A DNA stretch of 64,000 bases from contig NZ_QKVK01000001.1 of NCBI RefSeq assembly GCF_003234965.1, positions 744,001-808,000 of the forward strand, in the 5' to 3' direction. Positions within the stretch are counted from its first letter, which is position 1. Each line of letters begins with the position of its first letter. A model generated the notes under the pieces. That model saw nothing but the letters and a program-made list of their open reading frames with translations. It was not told the DNA's origin and did not search any database. This DNA comes from Aestuariivirga litoralis (GTDB lineage Bacteria > Pseudomonadota > Alphaproteobacteria > Rhizobiales > Aestuariivirgaceae). Positions 39,230 through 45,970 of this stretch are shown here, piece after piece. A program made the translations under genes and the position numbers.

Positions 39230-40531
39230 CTACTGCAGAACGGGTTCCTTGAAGGTCACGCGCAGCGCCCGGTTGCCGTCTCCCTCGATGCCGAAGTCCG
39301 AGTCGTTGAACACGATCATCTCGGTGGGGCTCATCACCGCCACGCCCTCGACCTTCTTGGGCATGCCCTCGACGTCGTCGGAGTCGAGCAGCAGGGTCTT
39401 GGCCACCGGCGTGATGCCCTTGGCCGCAAGGTCGGCGGCACTCAGCTGTTCGAGCGAAGGCAGCATGGCGGCATCGTCCCAGCTGGCGTCGAGCGGGCTC
39501 GCCGCGGCAAGGTCGACGGCATGGAACTTCGAGGTCTTGCCGATGCGCTCCAGCACCAGCAGCTTGTCAGGCCCGAGGAACACCATCTCGCTCATGCGCA
39601 CGGCATTCTGCTTCTGGGCTTCCTTCTTGTTGTCGGCGCGGAAGCTCGTCGCATCGTCCATCACGTAGACGAACTCGCCCAGCAGCTTGCCGGTGGCGCG
39701 GTCGATCTTCCACAGGCGGGTGTTGGCGCTCTTCTTGTAGGCATCGCTGTCCGGGTTGGCGAGCGGGCTCTGCATCAGCACATAGATCGTCGCGCCGTCG
39801 GGCGAGACCGCCACGTTCTCGATGCCGCGGTTCAGGTAGCGCTTTGCCATGATGGCGGGCAGGCTTCCCACCACCTCGACCTCGTCGTTCTTCAACGCGC
39901 CCTCGAGGCCGGCCGGCACGTGGCGCCGGGTCACCGTTCCGTCGGCTGCCACCTCGATGAGCGACGGACCATATTCCTCGCCGATCAGGAAGCTGCCGTC
40001 CGGCAGCCGCGCCAGCGTCTCGGTGTCGAAGCCGTTGACCGTGCCTGCCAGCAGCTTGCCATTGACGTCATAGGCGGCCTCGGTCCTGAAGCCCTCGGCC
40101 GAGAAGGGCAGGCCGCCCACCGGCTTGCCGGACCTGGTCTTGAGCGAGATGGTCTCGGTCACCGCCGCCACGTTGTCAGCACCCGTCTCGACCTTCTGGA
40201 TGGTGATGGTGAAATCGGGCTGGGGGAAGTTCTTGGCCTTGCCGTCGCCGGCGCACAGCACGTCCATGCCAAGGCCGGTCAGCTCCTCGATGCCCTCGCA
40301 GTCGAGGTTGGGCCCGCGGTCGGTGATGGTCCACACCACGCCGGGCGGGTCCTTCGGGTCGCGGAAGGCGGCCGAGCCGATGCCCCGGTTCAAGGTCAGC
40401 GTCTTGCCGCCGGGATAGGTGACCTGGCCCATCGGCAGGTCGGGCAGCTTGATCTCGGCAACGGTGGCATCCGCCGCCAGGGCGGCGGTGGCCGAGAGGG
40501 CGAAGACGGTGCTGAGCAGGACGGCGCGCAT
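39230..40531 (-). CDS. Secreted esterase-like/phytase-like beta-propeller protein
   Basis: A 433-aa protein with a Sec signal peptide (cleavage near ATAALA-AD). The body matches the esterase-like-activity-of-phytase family: TLNRGIGSAAFRDPKDPPG, TDRGPNLDCEG, ARLPDGSFLIGEEYGPSLIEV, NRGIENVAVSPDGATIYV and VEGVAVMSPTEMIVFNDSDFG. These are metal-dependent propellers that may cleave phosphoesters; true phytase activity is unproved. It lies 75 bp after apbE in the same direction. A PhoB/OmpR-like direct repeat sits 48 bp before its start, suggesting regulated, possibly separate, expression. Confidence 0.87.
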   Translation of the reverse strand: MRAVLLSTVFALSATAALAADATVAEIKLPDLPMGQVTYPGGKTLTLNRGIGSAAFRDPKDPPGVVWTITDRGPNLDCEGIEELTGLGMDVLCAGDGKAKNFPQPDFTITIQKVETGADNVAAVTETISLKTRSGKPVGGLPFSAEGFRTEAAYDVNGKLLAGTVNGFDTETLARLPDGSFLIGEEYGPSLIEVAADGTVTRRHVPAGLEGALKNDEVEVVGSLPAIMAKRYLNRGIENVAVSPDGATIYVLMQSPLANPDSDAYKKSANTRLWKIDRATGKLLGEFVYVMDDATSFRADNKKEAQKQNAVRMSEMVFLGPDKLLVLERIGKTSKFHAVDLAAASPLDASWDDAAMLPSLEQLSAADLAAKGITPVAKTLLLDSDDVEGMPKKVEGVAVMSPTEMIVFNDSDFGIEGDGNRALRVTFKEPVLQ

Positions 40532-40578
40532 GGGGATCTCCTTGCTGACTGGAAGGAGGGATGAGCTAGTGGCCGCGT

Positions 40579-40595
40579 CTGACAGTCTTGTGACG
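40579..40595 (-). promoter_or_regulatory. Direct-repeat operator upstream of the phytase-like gene
   Basis: Minus strand: CGTCAC-N5-TGTCAG with an 11-bp period, 48 bp before the ATG. It fits both the local box family (see 45239-45287) and a PhoB Pho box (CTGTCAC-like halves, 4-bp A-rich centre AAGA). Which regulator binds is inference. Confidence 0.5.
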
Positions 40596-40605
40596 GCCTG
40601 GGGCC

Positions 40606-41550
40606 TCAGGCGAAAACCGCTCCGGCCGGCCGGGCGATGACGCCGCCATCCGCCGCGCGGGTGAGGAACAGGGCGCTCAGCCCCTGCGCCGCGGCCATGG
40701 CAGCACCCTGCTCCGGCCCCAGCACCATCAGCGCCGTGGCCCAGCCATCGGCCTCGGCACAGGTCCTGGCAACGACACTCACCGAGGCCGGGCTTGCCGC
40801 CAGCGGCGCGCCGCGGCGCGGGTCCATGGTGTGCGACAGGCGCCGGCCGCCGACATCGACGAAGTGGCGATAATCGCCGGAGGTGGCCACCGCCGCATCT
40901 GCCAGCGCCAGCACCGAATGCGCCGCGCGCCGCGCATGGTCCGGCATTTCAACCGCGATGGTCCAGGCCTCGCCATCCGGCCGTAGACCGGCGGCGCGCA
41001 TCTCGCCGTCGATGCCGGCGAGGAATGAGGTGATGCCGAAGGCCTGCAGCGTCTCGGCCAGCCGGTCGACGCCATAGCCCTTGGCGATGCCATGGAGGTC
41101 GAGGGTGATGGCCCCATGCTTGCGAAGCCTGCCCTCGCCCAGTTCGATGACCTCGTAGCCCGGCCGCCGCGGCGCAGAAAGCGCGATGCGGATGCGCTCG
41201 CCGCTCGCCGCCCCGGGCCCGAAGCCCCAGGCGGTGACGGCATCGCCCAGCGCCACGTCGAAGGCCCCGCCCGAGGCCTTGCCGATGGCCAGCCCCAGCC
41301 GCAGCACCTCCATCAGGTGCCGTGGCGCCTCGATCCACGTGCCAACCGGTGCCTGGTTGATGCGCATCAGGTCGCTGTCGGGCTTCCAGCCGGACATCTG
41401 CTGGTCAACCTCCGCCACCGCGGCCTGCAACGCCTGCTGCAGGGGGGCCGGGTCGAAGCCCGCCGGGGTGAAGAACAGCGCCGACCAGCGCGTGCCCATG
41501 GTGGGGCCGTTCAGCGCATGGCGCATCATGTCAGTAGACGTCTTCGGCAT
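40606..41550 (-). CDS. apbE: FAD:protein FMN transferase (ApbE family), no signal peptide
   Basis: A 314-aa ApbE. Recognisable parts are MGTRWSAL at the N-terminus, DLHGIAKGYGVDRLAETL, SFLAGIDGEMRAAG, SHTMDPRRGAPL and CAEADGWATALMVLGPEQG with the Mg2+-binding Asp. ApbE attaches FMN from FAD to Ser/Thr of target proteins. Unlike most ApbE lipoproteins it has no leader: the start at 41550 (GGAGGGA Shine-Dalgarno) gives a soluble N-terminus. It overlaps the upstream flavoprotein gene by 20 bp, so it is coupled to it. A likely target is the DUF2271 protein in the same operon. Confidence 0.92.
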   Translation of the reverse strand: MPKTSTDMMRHALNGPTMGTRWSALFFTPAGFDPAPLQQALQAAVAEVDQQMSGWKPDSDLMRINQAPVGTWIEAPRHLMEVLRLGLAIGKASGGAFDVALGDAVTAWGFGPGAASGERIRIALSAPRRPGYEVIELGEGRLRKHGAITLDLHGIAKGYGVDRLAETLQAFGITSFLAGIDGEMRAAGLRPDGEAWTIAVEMPDHARRAAHSVLALADAAVATSGDYRHFVDVGGRRLSHTMDPRRGAPLAASPASVSVVARTCAEADGWATALMVLGPEQGAAMAAAQGLSALFLTRAADGGVIARPAGAVFA

Positions 41551-43738
41551 AGCGTCCCTCCGCCCTGAGCAGGGCCGGCGTCAGCCCGGCGGGGGCGAGG
41601 ATCTGGGCCAGCGCCTCGCTCACGCCCGCCGCCATGTCGCGCCCGCCGCACACCATGATGCGCGCCCCCTGCTTCACGAGGGCCAGCACCTCGGCGGCCT
41701 CGGCGCGCAGCGCGTCCTGCACGTAATGCGGCCGCCTGCCGCGCGAGGCCGCGGTGACGAGGCGCGTCAGCCGGCCTTCGCCATGCCACTGCGTGAGTTC
41801 CTCGCCATAGAGGAAATCGCTCGCCTGATGGCGCATGCCGAAGAACAGGTGGATGGGCCGCGCCGCCCGGTTGGCGCGGATGAAGCCGGCCAGCGGCCCG
41901 ATGCCGGAACCCGCGCCGATGAGGATCAGCGGGGCCGCGCCACCAGCGGGGCGGAAGGCGGGGTTGGGCCGCAGGAAGGCCTGCACCGTCTGGCCCGGCT
42001 CCAGCGCGGTGAGCTGGCCGGAGCACAGCCCGCCCGGCTGGCGCCGCACCACGATCTCGATGAAGCCGTCGGCGGCGCCCGAGGCCAGTGAATAGAAGCG
42101 CGGCACGCTGGATCCCTCCGGTATCACGCCCAGAAGGTCGCCCGCCACGAAGGCGCCGAAGCCGCGGCCCGTCAGGCGCTGCCACAGCGCCACCTTGGGC
42201 AGGCTGAAGCGCAGGATGGCACTGGGCGCCTGCACCTCGGCGCCATGGTCGCGGCGCGACACGAGCGTCAGCGCCAGCGCCGGCGGCGCCACCGGCTGGT
42301 GCACCAGGTCGAGCGGCAGGCCCAGCATCGTGCCGAGGTCGCTGCCCCAGCGCGCGAAGTCCTGCGGCGACTGGCGGTCGACCGTGGCCATGTCGAGAAG
42401 CTGGCCCCAGCCCTTTGCCGCGGCCAGCGTCGCGATGGTCCGCGCATAGCCGCAGAAGGAGGGGAAGCTCGAGTCACCAAAGCCCAGCACGGCAAGCGTC
42501 GCGGCGGGCGGCGTGTCGAGCGCCGCCAGCTTCGCGAGGAAGCCCCTGGCCGAGGCCGGCTCGTCGCCATTGCCATAGGTGGCGGCGAGGATGATGACGT
42601 GCCGCGCCTGGTGCAGCCTGTCCGCGTCAAACTGCGCCAGGGCTGCAGCATGAACCTGTTGTCCCGCCTCGCGCAGCGCCTTGTGCAGCGTCGCGGCGAA
42701 GCCCCAGGTGCTGCCGCCCTCGCTGCCCACCAGGATCACCGTTTCGGCGCTGGCAAGCGGGGAATTGTGCTGGATGCGCGGGCGGCCGCGGCGGCCGGCC
42801 AGCCACACCAGCGTGCCGGTGGCGGCCATCAGCGGCACGCCCAGCGCCAGGAGGCCGAGGATCAGCCCCAGTGCCGCCGCACCCTGTCCGGTGTGCAGCA
42901 TGTAGATGGTCTCGGACAGGCGCTGCCAGCCAGAAGACTTCTGCCACGCCAGCAACGCGCCATTGCCCTGGTCGATGAAGCCCTCGCCGTCGCTGGTCGC
43001 GAGGGTGAACACGTCTGCCGGGTCATCGGCGGCGGGGAAGGAGAGCTGCCGCAGGCTGCTCGCCGGCACGCCCTGGAGGAAGTCGATCTGTCCCACGGCG
43101 GCACCGGTCTCGCCGCTCACCTGGGCGGGAGCGGCAAGCGCAGCCGGGGCCTCGGGCGTCAGCCCGAAGGTCGAGGCCGTCATGTACAGCGCCGTCACGG
43201 ATGACAGCATGAGGCCCGCCACCGCGATGCGCGCCACCTCGACGTGAAGGCGTCCGGCCAGCGGGCCCTTGAGGCCTGAGAACCAGCGCCGCCAGCCGCC
43301 CGCGCGCCGTGCCACCAGCACCATGCCGGAGACGGAGAGCAGCAGCATCGCCACCGCGCCAAGCGCCATCACGATGCGCCCGCCATCATCGAGGAACAGC
43401 GAGCGGTGGAAATTGGTCAGCCAGCGCTGCACCGGGTTGGGGTCGGCAGAGGCCACGGCCTTGCCGGTGGCAGGGTCGATGGTCGCGGCCTCGGCCACGT
43501 CGCCGTTGAACCAGTAGGCGGTGAAGCGGCCGGAGGGCGAGCGCTTGATCTGCTCGACGCCCGGGTGCTGCGCCGCCACGCGGCTCGCCAGTTCGGCCAC
43601 GCTGAGGCCTTGTTCCGCCTGCGGCGCGGTGAGGCGGTCCGCCGCCGGAAACACCGACAGCGCCGCGCCGCTCAGCGCCAGCAGGACAACGAGCAGCAGG
43701 GCGGCAAGGCCCGGCCAGCGGTGCAGCAGACGGATCAT
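41531..43738 (-). CDS. PepSY-TM / flavodoxin / FNR fusion membrane reductase
   Basis: A 735-aa fusion. Residues 1-320 form a PepSY-associated transmembrane module with four predicted helices (about 8-33, 120-142, 167-188, 284-311) and periplasmic PepSY-like stretches (GVEQIKRSPSGRFTAYWF). Residues about 335-475 are a flavodoxin domain (VILVGSEGGSTWGFA, AATYGNGDEPASARGFL). Residues about 490-735 form a ferredoxin-NADP reductase domain (RFYSLASG, GAGSGIGPLAGFIRANR, MVCGGRDMAAGVSEAL). It should move electrons from cytosolic NADPH through FAD/FMN across the membrane. Its neighbours suggest a periplasmic flavoprotein as acceptor. Confidence 0.9.
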   Translation of the reverse strand: MIRLLHRWPGLAALLLVVLLALSGAALSVFPAADRLTAPQAEQGLSVAELASRVAAQHPGVEQIKRSPSGRFTAYWFNGDVAEAATIDPATGKAVASADPNPVQRWLTNFHRSLFLDDGGRIVMALGAVAMLLLSVSGMVLVARRAGGWRRWFSGLKGPLAGRLHVEVARIAVAGLMLSSVTALYMTASTFGLTPEAPAALAAPAQVSGETGAAVGQIDFLQGVPASSLRQLSFPAADDPADVFTLATSDGEGFIDQGNGALLAWQKSSGWQRLSETIYMLHTGQGAAALGLILGLLALGVPLMAATGTLVWLAGRRGRPRIQHNSPLASAETVILVGSEGGSTWGFAATLHKALREAGQQVHAAALAQFDADRLHQARHVIILAATYGNGDEPASARGFLAKLAALDTPPAATLAVLGFGDSSFPSFCGYARTIATLAAAKGWGQLLDMATVDRQSPQDFARWGSDLGTMLGLPLDLVHQPVAPPALALTLVSRRDHGAEVQAPSAILRFSLPKVALWQRLTGRGFGAFVAGDLLGVIPEGSSVPRFYSLASGAADGFIEIVVRRQPGGLCSGQLTALEPGQTVQAFLRPNPAFRPAGGAAPLILIGAGSGIGPLAGFIRANRAARPIHLFFGMRHQASDFLYGEELTQWHGEGRLTRLVTAASRGRRPHYVQDALRAEAAEVLALVKQGARIMVCGGRDMAAGVSEALAQILAPAGLTPALLRAEGRYAEDVY

Positions 43739-43751
43739 TCCCGGATGGTCC

Positions 43752-44225
43752 TCACATGCCGTAGGTCAGGGTGGACACATAGCGGCGGCCCTTCACGGGC
43801 TTTCCGGCGCCGGCCGTGGTGAGCGGCACCTTCACGTCGTTGGCGCTGTCGCGCATGTCCTCGACGGCGCCATCGACGTGCAGCGTGTAGCCCGCGTCGA
43901 ACAGCGCGTCCTTGAGGTCGAGGGTGATCTCCAGCGTGCGGCCGGCCCCCACCGAGGCGCCGGTGATGCCGTTGATCTGGCCCGTGTCGCCGCCCGTCGC
44001 CTGGTACCAGTTGGCCAGGTGCTTGTAGTACTTCGTCTTGCTGCCCGCCATCCACAGGCTGCCGGCATAGGCGCCGGACTTGTCGGTCACATAGATGGCG
44101 AGATAGGCGCCGTTGCCGCCATAGTCCTTCAGCGTGGTGGTCAGCGTCACCGGCTTGGCCATGGCCGCGGCGGGAAAGCCCAGCGCGGTGGTCAGCGCCA
44201 GCACGGCGAGGAATGATTTCATCAT
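43752..44225 (-). CDS. Secreted DUF2271 protein with flavinylation-like motif
   Basis: A 157-aa protein with a Sec signal peptide (residues 1-23, ending AAAMA). The mature part matches DUF2271: YLAIYVTDKSGAYAGSLWMA, KYYKHLANWYQ, LEITLDLKDALFDAGYTLHV. At residues 85-91 it carries NGITGAS, close to the [DN]-x-x-[ST]-G-A-[ST] sequence to which ApbE links FMN, making Ser91 a candidate flavin site (inference). It lies 13 bp upstream of the membrane reductase gene and is probably its periplasmic electron acceptor. Confidence 0.85.
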   Translation of the reverse strand: MMKSFLAVLALTTALGFPAAAMAKPVTLTTTLKDYGGNGAYLAIYVTDKSGAYAGSLWMAGSKTKYYKHLANWYQATGGDTGQINGITGASVGAGRTLEITLDLKDALFDAGYTLHVDGAVEDMRDSANDVKVPLTTAGAGKPVKGRRYVSTLTYGM

Positions 44226-44255
44226 GTCACTGTGTCTCCAGTTGGCTGCGGGCGG

Positions 44256-44636
44256 TCACTTCACCTGCACCTGCGGGGTGCCGGTGCCGAACAGGCCGTT
44301 CTGCGGCGGCGCCACGCTGCCGGCCGGGGCGGCGGCCGGCGTGCCGGCGCCGCAGCTGCCGGCGTCGTCCTCGCAGTCGTCATCATCGTCATCATCTTCG
44401 CCCTCGTCGTCGTCGTCCGACTTGCGGCGGCCCACGCTGCCGCCCTCGTCATCGTCATCGTCCTCATCGTCGTCGACGAGGATCAGCCTGGCCGCCGTGT
44501 CGCCGCTGTCGGCCAGCGTCGCCAGCAGCGCCGCCGCGCCGCCCTGGGCGGGCGCCTGCATGGCGCTCCACGCCGGAACGCCAAGGGCGGCGGTCAGCGC
44601 GGTGGAGGCAACGAGGATCATCAGTGTCTTGCTCAT
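44256..44636 (-). CDS. Secreted Asp/Glu-rich small protein
   Basis: A 126-aa protein starting MSKTLMILVASTALTAALG (Sec signal peptide). The middle (about residues 55-92) is extremely acidic, with Asp runs broken only by Glu, Ser, Gly and a GRRKS patch; the end is Ala/Pro/Gly/Gln-rich. Two Cys (CEDDAGSC) may form a disulfide. No named family is recognised. Acidic periplasmic proteins of this kind often bind Ca2+ or other cations; that is inference. AGGAGA at good spacing supports the ATG at 44636 over an upstream one at 44666. It heads the DUF2271-reductase-apbE run. Confidence 0.75.
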   Translation of the reverse strand: MSKTLMILVASTALTAALGVPAWSAMQAPAQGGAAALLATLADSGDTAARLILVDDDEDDDDDEGGSVGRRKSDDDDEGEDDDDDDDCEDDAGSCGAGTPAAAPAGSVAPPQNGLFGTGTPQVQVK

Positions 44637-44680
44637 GGCAGGGTCTCCTGTTGGTGTGTCCCGCAAACTGGCCGCGGCAA

Positions 44681-44697
44681 CTGAGGCCTTCCTGACG
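44681..44697 (-). promoter_or_regulatory. Direct-repeat operator upstream of the Asp-rich gene
   Basis: Minus strand CGTCAG-GAAGG-CCTCAG (11-bp period) ends 45 bp before the ATG of the Asp-rich gene, the same placement as the box before the PepSY gene. Predicted binding site for the neighbouring OmpR-type regulator. Confidence 0.5.
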
Positions 44698-44712
44698 GCG
44701 CTGCAAAATCAG

Positions 44713-44729
44713 CTTCAGCTTGCCGTCAG
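44713..44729 (+). promoter_or_regulatory. Second direct-repeat operator, opposite orientation
   Basis: Plus strand CTTCAG-CTTGC-CGTCAG, followed by CTTGG. The flanks GCTTCAG and GTCAGCTTGG are shared with the box at 45239-45255, so the two 23-bp sites are nearly identical apart from the spacer. A further CAGCTT half-site precedes it. Confidence 0.5.
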
Positions 44730-44828
44730 CTTGGGCCCCGCCCGGGACCGGTGCCTTCGGCAACGAGTCATCGCCACCGGGGCGAAGGCCCCGATGGCGG
44801 CGTTGGATGCAATGTCCGAGAATGCCCC

Positions 44829-44857
44829 CTTATACCCCAGCCAGCGCGCGCTGTCAA
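44829..44857 (-). promoter_or_regulatory. Near-consensus sigma-70 promoter
   Basis: Minus strand: -35 TTGACA (44852-44857), 17-bp spacer, -10 TATAAG (44829-44834). It directs transcription toward the Asp-rich gene and gives a leader of about 185 nt. The leader contains a strong hairpin (CCATCGGGGC-CTTC-GCCCCGGTGG) and then the two operator-like boxes before the ATG at 44636. It could instead start a small RNA. Confidence 0.65.
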
Positions 44858-44895
44858 GGATTTTCTTCCTTATATAAGAATGACCGGATGAAGCC

Positions 44896-45189
44896 TCAGT
44901 CGTCGTCCTCGCCGTGCCCGGAGTCCTCGCTCTCGATGTCGATCACCTCCAGCGTGGCGGGGTTGACCGTCACCTCGATGCGCTTGCCCGCCTGGTCCTT
45001 GCCGTCGATCTCGTAGCAGCCGTCATCGATCTTGATGCGCCGCACCGTCCAGCCCCTGGCCTGCGCCAGCTTGGCCACCGCCTCGCGCGGCTGCCAGTCG
45101 GCCATCGGCACGAAGCAGCCCTCCTCGGCCAGCGCCGCGCTGGCCGGAAGGCACGCCACCAGGGCAAGGATCATCAGTGTCTTCCGCAT
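44896..45189 (-). CDS. Small secreted PepSY-domain protein
   Basis: A 97-aa protein. Sec signal MRKTLMILALVACLPASAALA, then one PepSY module (MADWQPREAVAKLAQARGWT, KIDDGCYEIDGKDQAGKRIEV) and an acidic tail (ESEDSGHGEDDD). Such single-PepSY proteins are often encoded next to OmpR-type two-component systems. The first ~25 nt of coding sequence match those of the Asp-rich gene. GGAAG precedes the ATG at 45189. It is divergent from the regulator gene with a shared 121-bp control region. Confidence 0.85.
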   Translation of the reverse strand: MRKTLMILALVACLPASAALAEEGCFVPMADWQPREAVAKLAQARGWTVRRIKIDDGCYEIDGKDQAGKRIEVTVNPATLEVIDIESEDSGHGEDDD

Positions 45190-45238
45190 CGGGCGCTTCC
45201 ATGTTACGGCCAGTCTCGCCGCACCATGCGGCGCCAAG

Positions 45239-45255
45239 CTGACAGCAGCCTGAAG
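45239..45255 (-). promoter_or_regulatory. Direct-repeat operator upstream of the PepSY gene
   Basis: Minus strand CTTCAG-GCTGC-TGTCAG followed by CTTGG, ending 50 bp before the ATG of the small PepSY gene. Just downstream is an inverted repeat CGCCGCA-N3-TGCGGCG (45217-45233). Predicted response-regulator binding site. Confidence 0.55.
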
Positions 45256-45270
45256 CCCGCCACGGCGGGT

Positions 45271-45287
45271 CGTCAGGCGGGCGTCAG
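45271..45287 (+). promoter_or_regulatory. Direct-repeat operator upstream of the response regulator gene
   Basis: Plus strand CGTCAG-GCGGG-CGTCAG, a perfect hexamer repeat with 11-bp period, 24 bp before the regulator ATG. It suggests autoregulation of the two-component operon. Confidence 0.55.
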
Positions 45288-45310
45288 CCGCCGGGCACAG
45301 AAGGAACACC

Positions 45311-45970
45311 ATGCGAATCCTGCTGATCGAGGACGACACGGTTCTGGGCGCCGCGGTGCGCGACCAGATCGCCGCCGACGGCCACTCGGTCGACTGGATG
45401 ACGCGCCTCGACCAGGCGCGCGACGCGCTGGCGGGTGCGGCCTATGACCTCGTGCTGCTCGACCTCATGCTGCCGGACGGGCTCGGCCTGCCCTTCCTCA
45501 AGGCGCTGCGCATTCGCGGCGACGTGACGCCGGTGATCATCCTCACCGCCCTCGACCAGGTGTCGGACCGCATCGACGGCCTCAATGCCGGGGCCGACGA
45601 CTATCTCGTCAAGCCCTTCGACCTTGCCGAGCTGTCGGCCCGCATCGGCTCGGTGGCGCGGCGCTATACCGGCAACCCCAATCCCATCATCACCCACGGC
45701 GACCTTGAAATCGACCGCGCGGCGAAAAGCGTGCGGCGCGGCGGCAAGCCCGTTGCCCTCACCGCGCGCGAATGGGCGCTGTTCGATGCCTTCCTGGCGC
45801 GGCCCGGCCAGCTGCTCTCCAAGGCGCAGCTCGAAGAGAAGCTCTATGCCTTCGATGCCGAGGTCGAGAGCAACACCATCGAGGTGCATGTCAGCCGCCT
45901 GCGCAAGAAGCTCGGCAACGAGGTGATCGCCACCGAGCGCGGCCTCGGCTACCGGCTGGGCACGCCGTGA
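45311..45970 (+). CDS. OmpR-family response regulator (QseB/PmrA-like)
   Basis: A 219-aa response regulator. The receiver domain has acidic pocket EDD (residues 7-9), phosphoacceptor D51 in VLLDLMLPDG and the conserved Lys in DDYLVKPFDL. The winged-helix output domain starts near 125 (LEIDRAAKSVRRGG) and ends EVIATERGLGYRLG. It overlaps the kinase gene by 4 bp (GTGA). Upstream direct repeats suggest it controls itself and the divergent PepSY gene and, by matching boxes, the Asp-rich and phytase-like genes. Confidence 0.95.
   Translation: MRILLIEDDTVLGAAVRDQIAADGHSVDWMTRLDQARDALAGAAYDLVLLDLMLPDGLGLPFLKALRIRGDVTPVIILTALDQVSDRIDGLNAGADDYLVKPFDLAELSARIGSVARRYTGNPNPIITHGDLEIDRAAKSVRRGGKPVALTAREWALFDAFLARPGQLLSKAQLEEKLYAFDAEVESNTIEVHVSRLRKKLGNEVIATERGLGYRLGTP

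Noticed and set aside
44380-44480. Simple GAT/GAC repeat tract as a microsatellite or repeat array
   Set aside because: It is the codon pattern of the Asp-rich protein, in frame with a signal peptide; not an independent repeat element.
44464-44763. A 99-codon frame on the minus strand downstream of the strong promoter at 44829
   Set aside because: It runs through the Asp-rich gene in another frame with Arg-rich noise, and has no ribosome site; the Asp-rich frame has a signal peptide and Shine-Dalgarno.
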